NCBI GenBank assembly: GCA_023265235.1
Contig: JAHFUF010000372.1
Location: 1-5,692 of the forward strand
DNA length: 5,692 nt
Reading direction: 5' to 3'
From: Blastocatellia bacterium
GTDB taxonomy: Bacteria > Acidobacteriota > Blastocatellia > Chloracidobacteriales > JADJPF01
Below, one piece after another: positions 1 to 5,657 of the stretch. A program made the translations under genes and the position numbers. Numbering within the stretch: the stretch's first letter is position 1; every line of letters starts with the position of its first letter. The notes below the pieces were generated by a model. The model was not told the origin of the DNA. It was given only the letters and a program-made list of their open reading frames with translations, and did not search any database.

Positions 1-938
1 GTGCAAAAGTTGGCAATGTATTCTCATGCCAAACAATGTTTGACAGTAGTGTTGGTGCTTCAGTAGTTGGTCCTTGGGTTAATACTGCTGCAAACACTTG
101 GGACTCCACTAAAAAAGTCAAGGTATCTGGTAATGTAAGCTGGCCAAATGCTACCTTTAGTGTCACAACCTCTGGTGACAAACGGGTGATTACAGGCAAT
201 AGCTTACCGATTAATCATACTACTGGAATATTTCCAATTTCTTCGAGTGAACCTGCTTATGCTTACGACCGGAATCCAAATAGTATAAAAGCACAAAGCA
301 TTAGCTTGTCCTTGCCACTAAATCCAACAATTGCATCTACTCCAAGTTGTCTTCCAGCAGGAGCGATTGCTATATTAACCGATGGAGTTGTACTCTTTAA
401 TCCACTTGATGAAGCAGGTCGCGATGCTCCAGCATATGAAACGATTGATGATCAATGTGATGGGCATCCACAACAGCAAGGCATATATCACCATCACAAT
501 GTACCTTCATGCATTCTTGCAAAAGCTACTGGTGCTAATACTTCCACTTTCGTTGGTTATGCTTATGATGGTTTTGGTATATATGTTGAGAAGGATAAAA
601 ATGGCAAGTTGTTAACTAATGCTAATCTTGATGAGTGTCACGGTCGTACCAGTAAAGTCAATTGGGATGGAAATTTAATTGAGATGTATCATTATGTTGC
701 AACGTTAGAATATCCATATGTGCTTGGTTGTTACAAAGGTACACCGGTATTACAAGGCAGCAGCCAGCCTGGAGGGCAATCTGATGGTAGTCAACCAGGT
801 GGTACACCACCACAAGAAGCAATTAGTGCTTGTTCAGGAAAATCATCTGGAAGTTCTTGCTCTTTTAATGCAGGTGGTACTATGTCTGGAACTTGTATGA
901 TACCGCCTGGGCAAAATCAGCTTACATGTATACCTTAA
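1..938 (+). CDS. YHYH-domain exported protein, 5' partial
   Basis: The reading frame is open from the first full codon at position 3, so the ATG at 36 is probably internal and the true start, with any signal peptide, lies outside the window. Numbering from the Met at 36, the protein has the YHYH-domain hallmarks: YHHH at 151-154 after a GHPQQQG segment, GYAYDGFGIY at 174-183, DECHGR at 199-204, MYHY at 217-220 and YVLGCYKG at 228-235. A Gly/Ser/Gln/Pro-rich linker (about 240-260) leads to a small C-terminal module with CSGKSSGSSC and a closing TCIP. Nine cysteines (105, 141, 159, 201, 232, 266, 275, 287, 298) suggest a disulfide-bonded protein outside the cytoplasm. The family's biochemical role is not established. 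The histidine-rich motifs hint at metal binding, which is inference only. The stop is TAA at 936-938, and a terminator follows directly, so this is the last gene of its transcript. Confidence 0.85.
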   Translation, partial: AKVGNVFSCQTMFDSSVGASVVGPWVNTAANTWDSTKKVKVSGNVSWPNATFSVTTSGDKRVITGNSLPINHTTGIFPISSSEPAYAYDRNPNSIKAQSISLSLPLNPTIASTPSCLPAGAIAILTDGVVLFNPLDEAGRDAPAYETIDDQCDGHPQQQGIYHHHNVPSCILAKATGANTSTFVGYAYDGFGIYVEKDKNGKLLTNANLDECHGRTSKVNWDGNLIEMYHYVATLEYPYVLGCYKGTPVLQGSSQPGGQSDGSQPGGTPPQEAISACSGKSSGSSCSFNAGGTMSGTCMIPPGQNQLTCIP

Positions 939-951
939 ATCAGATTAACTA

Positions 952-999
952 GATAATCTTCTGTGGTCTTGTCACAGTGTTATCATTATAATTTTTTTT
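952..999 (+). terminator. Rho-independent terminator of the YHYH gene
   Basis: A two-part stem, GATAA (952-956) with TTATC (980-984) and CTGTG (961-965) with CACAG (973-977), closes a GTCTTGT loop. After a short AT spacer a run of eight T follows at 992-999. The hairpin begins 14 bases after the YHYH stop codon. The stem has a 4/2 internal loop and the T-tract is 7 bases from its base, so efficiency is uncertain. The other strand has no matching T-tract. Confidence 0.7.
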
Positions 1000-1083
1000 G
1001 AAAGAATTATTAAAAAATGGGTAACCAGAAATAGTGGTCAAAATTAAAATTGAAAATTACTTGCTCAATATGCATTATTTATT

Positions 1084-1150
1084 GGTGGAGGCCTAGTTAA
1101 TGATGTTTCCCACCTTGTTAATGTAAATATATCGTTTAAGGCTGCTTAGT
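1084..1150 (+). repeat. Interspersed intergenic hairpin repeat, copy A
   Basis: This copy matches copy C (4433-4464) at 30 of 32 positions over 1088-1119 and copy B (1977-2000) at 24 of 24 positions over 1110-1133. The left half can fold: GGAGGC (1087-1092) pairs with GTTTCC (1105-1110) around a 12-base loop, with GGTGG (1084-1088) and CCACC (1110-1114) as an alternative pairing. The right half continues as an AT-rich tail ending near GGCTGCTTAG. It lies just beyond the 3' end of the HEAT-repeat gene. Its outer limits are set by where similarity fades and are approximate. Confidence 0.8.
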
Positions 1151-1165
1151 TATTTTAGTGAAACT

Positions 1166-1765
1166 CTATCTAGATTTAATTATAAGTGTTACTTCATCAA
1201 CTTGTGGCGGATCTATTTTTCCTAACGCAATTTCTGCCCAATACTTCACTTGATTATCGGGATCGTTTAGTGCCAAAGTTTTCAATATTGGTACTGCATC
1301 TTTTGCAAATTTTTGTAGTTCTTTTAAGGCTACTATTGTTAGAACCCTTACTCCTGGACTTGGATCATTTAATAGTGGGATTAATTTGGGTACTGAAGTT
1401 ATCGGATGCTCTACATATCCTAATGCAAGTGCTGTGATTGCCCGTACATGTTCATCTTTATCTTTCAATGACTCTGTTAATGCTGGTATTGCATCCTTTG
1501 CATATGAACCTATAGTTCTTAAAGCATTTGCTGCTTCATATCGGACCTTTGGACTTGAGTCTTTTAATGTTTTTATTAATGCTGGCACAGCATTCTTTAC
1601 TTTCGCACGCATGGTTTCTCGTGCCGCCATGTTTTCTAAAGAGTTTGCTGCTTTACTCCTTACCTCTTCACTTGGATCCTGCAATTTTGTTATTTGATCC
1701 CACAATTCTCTATTAAACTTTCTATATACAATAGAATTAAAAACCTTTGTAATTGGACCTAACAT
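1166..1765 (-). CDS. HEAT-repeat (PBS lyase-type) scaffold protein
   Basis: A 199-residue protein made almost wholly of HEAT-like helical repeats. After a short N-terminus (1-20), units run at about 21-47, 59-90, 91-123, 124-155 and 157-185. Each has the signature AVPALI..L.D....VR..AA.AL..IG, for example VPALIKTLKDSSPKVR and VPKLIPLLNDPSPGVR. Such proteins form a curved solenoid used for protein-protein contacts; no catalytic residues or membrane segments are visible. Members of this repeat class include phycobilin lyase subunits, but a stand-alone array of five units gives no specific function. The chosen start is the ATG at 1763-1765, five bases after a good AGAGGT site. The frame can be extended ten codons to a TTG at 1793-1795, which is less likely. 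It is transcribed alone, separated from the transporter operon by about 370 bases. Confidence 0.85.
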   Translation of the reverse strand: MLGPITKVFNSIVYRKFNRELWDQITKLQDPSEEVRSKAANSLENMAARETMRAKVKNAVPALIKTLKDSSPKVRYEAANALRTIGSYAKDAIPALTESLKDKDEHVRAITALALGYVEHPITSVPKLIPLLNDPSPGVRVLTIVALKELQKFAKDAVPILKTLALNDPDNQVKYWAEIALGKIDPPQVDEVTLIIKSR

Positions 1766-1770
1766 TGTAA

Positions 1771-1776
1771 ACCTCT
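1771..1776 (-). promoter_or_regulatory. Ribosome binding site that fixes the HEAT gene start
   Basis: On the minus strand AGAGGT is followed by five bases (TTACA) and then ATG at 1765. The same hexamer precedes the antitoxin start at 4579. This favours the 199-residue form over the TTG-initiated extension, for which no comparable site is seen. Confidence 0.75.
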
Positions 1777-1952
1777 TTCTAGATTCTAAGCACAATGTTT
1801 ATTAGGCTAGCATTTTTAAATCCCAAAGTAAACTTCAAAAATAGCCAGTAGTATAAATTCTTATATATTTTCTCTCTAATCCGCTGATTTTTTATGATCT
1901 CACAGCATCAGATTTTGTTTATTGAAAAATTTATATTAAGTAAAAAAGATTT

Positions 1953-2015
1953 TGGAGGACTAGTGTCCAATGTCTTCCACCTTGTTAATGTAAATATATC
2001 ACTGAAAGCTGTTTG
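1953..2015 (+). repeat. Interspersed intergenic hairpin repeat, copy B
   Basis: The right half is identical to copy A for 24 bases (1977-2000, CCACCTTGTT onward), then diverges through AAAGCTGTTTG. The left half is more changed but keeps the fold: TGGAGGAC (1953-1960) pairs with GTCTTCCA (1972-1979) over eight positions with one G.T wobble, around an 11-base loop. At the fourth stem pair it has A-T (1956/1976) where copy C has G-C (4433/4454), a compensatory change. It has the same orientation as copies A and C. Confidence 0.75.
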
Positions 2016-2134
2016 AAAAACAGGTAGTAATAAGAACTCAAATAATACGAAGACTTTATTTCAATTCCTGAGTTAGGGATAACTGCCTAAATTATTTGTT
2101 CCTATAGCGTCAGATTTGCTTTATCACGGCTCAC

Positions 2135-3181
2135 TTATTTAAACATTTTCATATTTACTATACTAGCAATGGTTTGCTGAGCAAGATTATAAAAAATTAT
2201 TGGTATTAGAATTATGGGATGGTCTTTTAAAGCCATAGAAGCTAGTACTAGTGCACCACCGTTATTGTTCATCCCAAGTCCAAACATTAAAGAAGATTGC
2301 TCTGCTTTTCCAGCTTTCATTAACTTTGCTATAAACCAGCCTGCACCAAATGCAATAATACATAAACTTGTAGTAATGATAAAGATGATTAAAAGGAGGT
2401 CAGGGTCTGGTTTAGTAAAGGCTTCAGGTAGAGCAATAGCTGCATTAGAATACATTAACAGTATTAATATAATTACGTTTATAAACTTCAAAAAAGGTTT
2501 TACTGTTTCTGCTCTTTTTTCACCTAAAAGAAATTTCACAAATAATCCAAAAACAGTAGGAAATATAATTGAAAACATTAAAAATGCAGCGGTTCCATTA
2601 CTGGCTAACTCATGTAAGTCCTCACCATAGTCTCCAGTAGCTATAAATCCAACTGAATGTAAAACCAGTGGCGTTGTAAACGGACTCAGTATAGTAGAAA
2701 AAACTACTAGTCCTAAACTTAGTGCCAGGTTCCCATCTGTGATTTGAGACCATGCTGTTGATGAGCCTGCTATAGGCATTGAAGCTACTATAGCTAAACC
2801 TACTAAAATATTTTGTACTTCATCTGGATTGTGCCAGAAAAGCATAAAATATTTCAGAATAAAAATCAAAATAATTGGTATGAAAATATTGCAAACTAAT
2901 CCAACAAATAAAAGCAATGGATATTTAACTGAGCTTCTTAGCTCGTTAGTCTTTACTCCAAGTGCAGCATCAAAGAGTAAAAAAGAGAGCATTAACAGCG
3001 GCAAAGATAAATTCACTGAGCTTTTATCAAACCAGACCAAATCACCAAATGAAACATCTCTAACCCATAAACCAAACCCAGGTAAAATTGCTGCAACAAA
3101 ATAAGTTATTAACACTATCCATAGAAAATGCTTATGTATAAAATGATGTGTATTAGTAAGTGTTTTTTTTACTTTATCCAT
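2135..3181 (-). CDS. Divergent BASS-family (bile acid:sodium symporter-like) membrane protein
   Basis: A 348-residue integral membrane protein with about ten hydrophobic segments (roughly 19-36, 57-76, 88-110, 125-146, 150-172, 194-218, 232-250, 262-285, 296-316, 321-341), as in the BASS fold. The two crossover regions are recognisable: ASMPIAGSSTAW (133-144) followed by DGNLALS (149-155) and STILSPFTTP (162-171), and FGLGMNNNGGALVLA (300-314). Characterised relatives couple Na+ to uptake of organic anions; the substrate here is unknown. By my eye alignment to the bacterial ASBT homologues, the Na+-coordinating Glu before GMQN is a Gly here (FGLGMNN), so sodium coupling may be altered. The ATG at 3179-3181 lies inside the end of the upstream MFS frame, with an 8-base overlap and no strong independent ribosome binding site, which implies translational coupling. 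The stop is at 2135-2137. Confidence 0.8.
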   Translation of the reverse strand: MDKVKKTLTNTHHFIHKHFLWIVLITYFVAAILPGFGLWVRDVSFGDLVWFDKSSVNLSLPLLMLSFLLFDAALGVKTNELRSSVKYPLLLFVGLVCNIFIPIILIFILKYFMLFWHNPDEVQNILVGLAIVASMPIAGSSTAWSQITDGNLALSLGLVVFSTILSPFTTPLVLHSVGFIATGDYGEDLHELASNGTAAFLMFSIIFPTVFGLFVKFLLGEKRAETVKPFLKFINVIILILLMYSNAAIALPEAFTKPDPDLLLIIFIITTSLCIIAFGAGWFIAKLMKAGKAEQSSLMFGLGMNNNGGALVLASMALKDHPIILIPIIFYNLAQQTIASIVNMKMFK

Positions 3182-4358
3182 TATGCAGCAACTTTCTTTT
3201 TGCTAAAAGTAATAGAGGAATAGATGCAAGTTGAATTATAACTGAAAAGAAAACAATATATAAAACTGATATATCATATAAAATCCCCATTAAAGCACTA
3301 CCTATAAACCAAAATATTCCATAAGCTGTATTGAATATTCCATATGCAAAACCTCTATTATTCATGTTTACCATATTGCTTATTGCAGCTTTCATTATTG
3401 ATTCTTGAGCACCCATACCTATCCCCCATAAAACCATACCTATAAGTGCAAAATAAAAGTTTCCTAAGAAAACAAATGGTGCAAATAGGCAGGATAAAAG
3501 AATAGCAATAACTAAAGTAACAATGCCTATTTTGTCAAACAAGCGTCCAAAGAAAAGTGCACTGATAGCATCAGTGCACATAGCAATAGCATAGAAAGCT
3601 GGAATCCAATTCTCTGATATTATAGAAACTTTTTTAAAATGGAAAGCAATGAGAGCAAAATCTGCATATCCAGCAGCTACCAAAGAAATAGCGAGAATAT
3701 AAAGCCAAAATGTTTTTGAAAAAGTTTTATTTTCTAACTTTACTTCTTCAATTTCAAAGTCACGTGGATTTGGATAAGTAACCTTTGCTACAAAAAGTGT
3801 TATTAGTGCTAAAAGAGCGGGTACTATAAGTAAAGAAAAACAGTTCTGATAGTTTCCCTTAAAATAAAGAACAAGGGCAACCATTAATGGACCACTAACT
3901 GCGCCAATTTGATCCAAAGCTTCATGTAATCCAAACCCCCACCCATGCCCAATTTTACTAGTAGCATGTGAGAGCATAAGGTCACGGGCTGGTGTACGAA
4001 TTGACTTTCCAAACCGTTCAATAATTATGAAGATAGCAGCTATTTGCCAGTGACCTGCTAATGCTAAAAGTGGAACAGCAAGCAAATTAACCACATAACC
4101 AATAAATGTTATAGTCCAATATTTTTTTGTCTTATCAGTAAGATAACCAGAAACAAGACGTAATGCATAACCAATTAACTCACCAAATCCAGCAATAATT
4201 CCGACTACAGTTGCACTAGCACCAAGCATTGCAAGATATTGCCCATTAATACTTCTTGCACCTTCATAAGTTATATCTGCAAAGAGACTAACTATACCGA
4301 GTAGGATAATAAATTTTAAGGCTTTGTTTTTTGAAATATCTATTAACTTAGAGTTCAC
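3174..4358 (-). CDS. Major facilitator superfamily transporter
   Basis: A 394-residue protein with about twelve hydrophobic segments, the usual length for a 12-helix MFS carrier. The loop after helix 2 carries a motif A-like GYLTDKTKKY (71-80), and the equivalent loop in the second half carries GRLFDKIG (271-278). Other conserved-looking stretches are FADITYEGARS (26-36), ERFGKSIRTPARDLMLSHA (114-132), GWGFGLHEALDQIGAVSGP (139-157) and WGIGMGAQES (311-320). The substrate cannot be assigned. The start is GTG at 4356-4358: an in-frame TAA lies three codons upstream, the next Met is residue 44, and no clear Shine-Dalgarno sequence precedes it, so initiation may be weak. It is the first gene of a two-gene operon with the BASS protein, whose ATG overlaps its last codons. 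Confidence 0.88.
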   Translation of the reverse strand: MNSKLIDISKNKALKFIILLGIVSLFADITYEGARSINGQYLAMLGASATVVGIIAGFGELIGYALRLVSGYLTDKTKKYWTITFIGYVVNLLAVPLLALAGHWQIAAIFIIIERFGKSIRTPARDLMLSHATSKIGHGWGFGLHEALDQIGAVSGPLMVALVLYFKGNYQNCFSLLIVPALLALITLFVAKVTYPNPRDFEIEEVKLENKTFSKTFWLYILAISLVAAGYADFALIAFHFKKVSIISENWIPAFYAIAMCTDAISALFFGRLFDKIGIVTLVIAILLSCLFAPFVFLGNFYFALIGMVLWGIGMGAQESIMKAAISNMVNMNNRGFAYGIFNTAYGIFWFIGSALMGILYDISVLYIVFFSVIIQLASIPLLLLAKRKLLHNG

Positions 4359-4429
4359 ATTTATTTAAGACGTTAAAAATAAAAAAGTTGTTCTTCAATA
4401 ATCGACGAAATTCAAGCCAGACTTACAAT

Positions 4430-4497
4430 TGGGAGACCTAGTTAACGATGTTTCCCACCTTGTTTTTCTTAACCTTGATTTAAAGGTTGCTTGATTA
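4430..4497 (+). repeat. Interspersed intergenic hairpin repeat, copy C
   Basis: Positions 4433-4464 match copy A (1088-1119) at 30 of 32 sites. TGGGAGAC (4430-4437) pairs with GTTTCCCA (4450-4457), eight pairs with one G.T wobble, around the 12-base loop CTAGTTAACGAT. The AT-rich right half differs from A and B and forms its own small stem, AACCTT (4471-4476) with AAGGTT (4483-4488). The copy sits in the divergent spacer between the MFS gene and the toxin-antitoxin promoter. Confidence 0.8.
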
Positions 4498-4528
4498 TTA
4501 GTTTCATTTAGCTTGGATACTATTAAAA

Positions 4529-4556
4529 TTGTCAATATAATTGTTTGTGGTATAAT
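4529..4556 (+). promoter_or_regulatory. Promoter of the toxin-antitoxin operon
   Basis: TTGTCA (4529-4534), a 16-base spacer and a perfect TATAAT (4551-4556), with TGG directly before the -10 forming an extended -10 element. Transcription would begin about 4562-4564, leaving a leader of about 15 bases that contains the AGAGGT ribosome binding site (4568-4573). It is the best promoter visible in the window. Confidence 0.85.
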
Positions 4557-4577
4557 CATGGTATAAAAGAGGTATAT
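4549..4577 (+). promoter_or_regulatory. Candidate antitoxin operator: three GGTATA repeats at 11-base spacing
   Basis: GGTATAA starts at 4549 and 4560 and GGTATAT at 4571, each exactly 11 bases apart, close to one DNA turn. They cover the -10 box, the start of transcription and the ribosome binding site. RHH/RelB-type antitoxins commonly bind tandem short repeats at their own promoter, so this is a plausible autorepression site. The repeats are seen directly; the binding is inferred. Confidence 0.55.
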
Positions 4578-4578
4578 C

Positions 4579-4872
4579 ATGACTTATCAATTAAAACTAC
4601 AAATCCCTATTTCTGAAGAGTTAAATAATAAACTTAAGAAAAAGGCTAAAGAAGTTGGTTTCAGTTCAGTAAATGAAATAGCAAGACTCCTCCTTACTAA
4701 TTTTGTAAACAATAATTTGGTTATTTCTTTTGTAAGTAAATTAGATACTGAAAGTTCTAACAAAGAAAGCCTAAAACAAATTATTGCAGATGGACTGATA
4801 GAGTACAAAGAAGGAAAAACTAAAAAGCTTAACTTTTCAAAATCTTTGCATAGCCAGTTAATAGAAGATTAG
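4579..4872 (+). CDS. RelB/DinJ-like type II antitoxin
   Basis: A 97-residue protein with a ribbon-helix-helix-like N-terminus: a short strand (YQLKLQIPI, 3-11), a helix (12-26) and a second helix after the turn (SSVNEIARLLLTNFV, 29-43), the DNA-binding and dimerising layout of RelB/DinJ/CopG-type antitoxins. The Lys-, Ser- and Asn-rich second half (about 55-97) is likely the flexible toxin-wrapping part. An AGAGGT site lies five bases before the ATG, under a strong promoter with a tandem-repeat operator. The toxin gene follows after five bases. The assignment rests on the N-terminal pattern plus the toxin neighbour; the exact family is uncertain. Confidence 0.8.
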   Translation: MTYQLKLQIPISEELNNKLKKKAKEVGFSSVNEIARLLLTNFVNNNLVISFVSKLDTESSNKESLKQIIADGLIEYKEGKTKKLNFSKSLHSQLIED

Positions 4873-4877
4873 TAGTT

Positions 4878-5165
4878 ATGTATGAATTACAGACAACAAG
4901 CAACTTTAGAAGAAAATATATAAAGCTTGCAGAGAAAAATAAGAAATTACAGGATTCTGTTCAAAAAACACTTGAGTTATTGAGAACAAATCCTAAATAT
5001 AAATTCTTAAAAACTCATAAGGTTTTCCTATCTCAATACGGAAAAGTTTACAGTTCATTTGTGACTGGAGATATAAGAATTATTTGGATGCAGGTTGAAA
5101 ACAAGCTTATTATTTTACTTTTAGATATTGGTGGACATTCTGGTGGTAAAAGTGTTTATAGATAG
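4878..5165 (+). CDS. RelE/YafQ-type toxin (probable ribosome-dependent mRNA endonuclease)
   Basis: A 95-residue basic protein of the RelE/ParE fold: N-terminal helix hairpin (F10, RRKYIKLAEKNKKL at 11-24, then 26-36), a strand pair around KVYSSF (56-61) and GDIRIIW (64-70), then LIILLLDIGGH (77-87) and a terminal HSGGKSVYR. R67, H87 and the Lys/Tyr/Arg of the last residues are candidate catalytic positions, H87 resembling the C-terminal histidine of YafQ-type toxins. Such toxins cleave mRNA in the ribosomal A site. ParE-like gyrase poisoning cannot be excluded from sequence alone, but the C-terminal His favours an RNase. The length is normal and the frame intact. It begins five bases after the antitoxin stop with no strong ribosome binding site, so it is probably coupled. 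It ends 48 bases from the 3' end of the convergent tmRNA gene. Confidence 0.85.
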   Translation: MYELQTTSNFRRKYIKLAEKNKKLQDSVQKTLELLRTNPKYKFLKTHKVFLSQYGKVYSSFVTGDIRIIWMQVENKLIILLLDIGGHSGGKSVYR

Positions 5166-5213
5166 CTGACCTAAATTAAAGACTACTCAAAATTAACTGT
5201 GCTGTAAAAGTCT

Positions 5214-5649
5214 TGGAGGCGAGGAGGAACTGCCCCCCCTGTCCAAAAGTGAATAATTCTAAATCTCTACAAGCTTAGCTTAATATTTAATCAGAACCGC
5301 TGATTAATGGGTTAAGCACCCACCGGTTTTTTGGTTTTGATCTTAAGCCAATTACTAAACCAAGAAACTTATTGACTTGTGCCACCGTGTTTGTTCAGAG
5401 CATGGGCGGGTAGCCAAGCTTGCGCTCTGTATGGACTACCTAGAAACTAGGCAGCTTCTTTTTGAGCTTTGTCTCTACGGTACTCAGCTAAAGAAACAAC
5501 CTTGCGGTCTTTCTTAGCTTTTCTGTAGTCGTCCAGATAAACGACTTTATTGTTATCGTTTCTTTTTGCTTTGATTATTTTAAGTGATGACTAAGCTTTC
5601 ACTGCTTGCTATTCAGAATCCCTCAAGTTTGTCAAATCTAGACGCCCCC
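5214..5649 (-). ncRNA. ssrA: Transfer-messenger RNA (tmRNA)
   Basis: tmRNA rescues stalled ribosomes by acting first as alanyl-tRNA and then as a short mRNA for a degradation tag. The 5' GGGGGCG (5649-5643) pairs with the 3' CGCCTCC (5221-5215), followed by discriminator A; CCA is not encoded. Downstream of the 5' arm is the D-loop-like GATTTGAC. A long P2 helix joins 5630-5611 with 5264-5245 (17 of 20 positions pair). PK2 is a clear pseudoknot: AGAGC/GCTCT (5428-5424/5401-5397) crossed by GCTACC/GGTGGC (5414-5409/5386-5381). Further stems are TTGGTTT/AAACCAA (PK3 region) and TGGGT/ACCCA plus AATCAG/CTGATT (PK4 region). The likely resume codon GCA is nucleotide 81, close to the usual place. 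The length is about 436 nt against a typical 350-400; the excess lies in the tag frame. The T-arm is abnormal: AGGGG and CTCCT enclose a 9-base GGGCAGTTC instead of UUCRANY. No clear terminator was found. Confidence 0.92.
5447..5569 (-). other. tmRNA tag reading frame, about 40 codons, with an internal duplication
   Basis: From GCA (5569-5567) the frame is open for 40 codons to TAG (5449-5447). It ends ...KEAA, matching the double-Ala end of normal tags. The other two frames stop early or end without Ala-Ala. The stop lies in a hairpin, CTGCCTAG/CTAGGTAG with a TTT loop (5454-5436), the expected place in helix 5. Residues 8-22 (KVVYLDDYRKAKKDR) and 23-37 (KVVSLAEYRRDKAQK) are tandem copies: 7 of 15 are identical and several others conservative, with synonymous codon differences at shared residues (AAA/AAG, GTC/GTT, AGA/CGT, AAG/AAA). 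The tag is strongly basic. The resume codon is inferred from position and frame and could be off by a few codons. Confidence 0.75.
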
Positions 5650-5657
5650 AATTACAA

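Larger units (their letters stand above)
1766..2134. other. Intergenic region between the HEAT gene and the transporter operon
   Basis: No credible gene lies in these roughly 370 bases. They hold repeat copy B, the HEAT ribosome binding site and presumably the HEAT promoter. On the minus strand a TATACT box (about 1849-1854) is visible without a convincing -35 partner. A 19-base motif, AGC[A/G]TCAGATTT..TTTAT, occurs at 1904-1922 and again at 2106-2124 (16 of 19 identical), flanking copy B. A small TTAGG...CCTAA hairpin near 2075-2092 has no adjoining T-tract. No terminator for the transporter operon could be recognised. Confidence 0.6.

Noticed and set aside
382..900. Overlapping frames inside the YHYH gene
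   Set aside because: They are out-of-frame shadows with no ribosome binding sites or family features, lying within a convincing coding region.
1084..1150. Repeat copies as integron attC sites
   Set aside because: No paired RYYYAAC/GTTRRRY core sites are found, gene orientations are mixed, and no integrase is present.
1766..1795. Ten-codon N-terminal extension of the HEAT protein from a TTG start
   Set aside because: The internal ATG has AGAGGT at ideal spacing; the TTG has no comparable site and the extension adds no recognisable repeat sequence.
4395..4580. 61-codon open frame on the minus strand
   Set aside because: It covers repeat copy C and the TA promoter, has no family features, and its start overlaps the antitoxin start region. 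It is most likely a chance frame in the spacer.
5180..5213. Possible bidirectional terminator between the toxin and tmRNA genes (AAGACT ... AGTCTT)
   Set aside because: The stem has only six pairs around a loop of more than 20 bases, with no clear T-tract on either strand.
5206..5226. Similarity of the ssrA 3' end (AAAAGTCTTGGAGGC) to the left edge of repeats A and B (TTTGGAGGAC, GTGGAGGCC)
   Set aside because: The shared block is only about eight bases and does not extend, so it is not good evidence of a common origin or attachment site.
5289..5328. PK4 as a full pseudoknot from AACCG with CGGTT plus AATCAG with CTGATT
   Set aside because: The helices would abut with no connecting bases, which is sterically doubtful; only the separate hairpins are reported.
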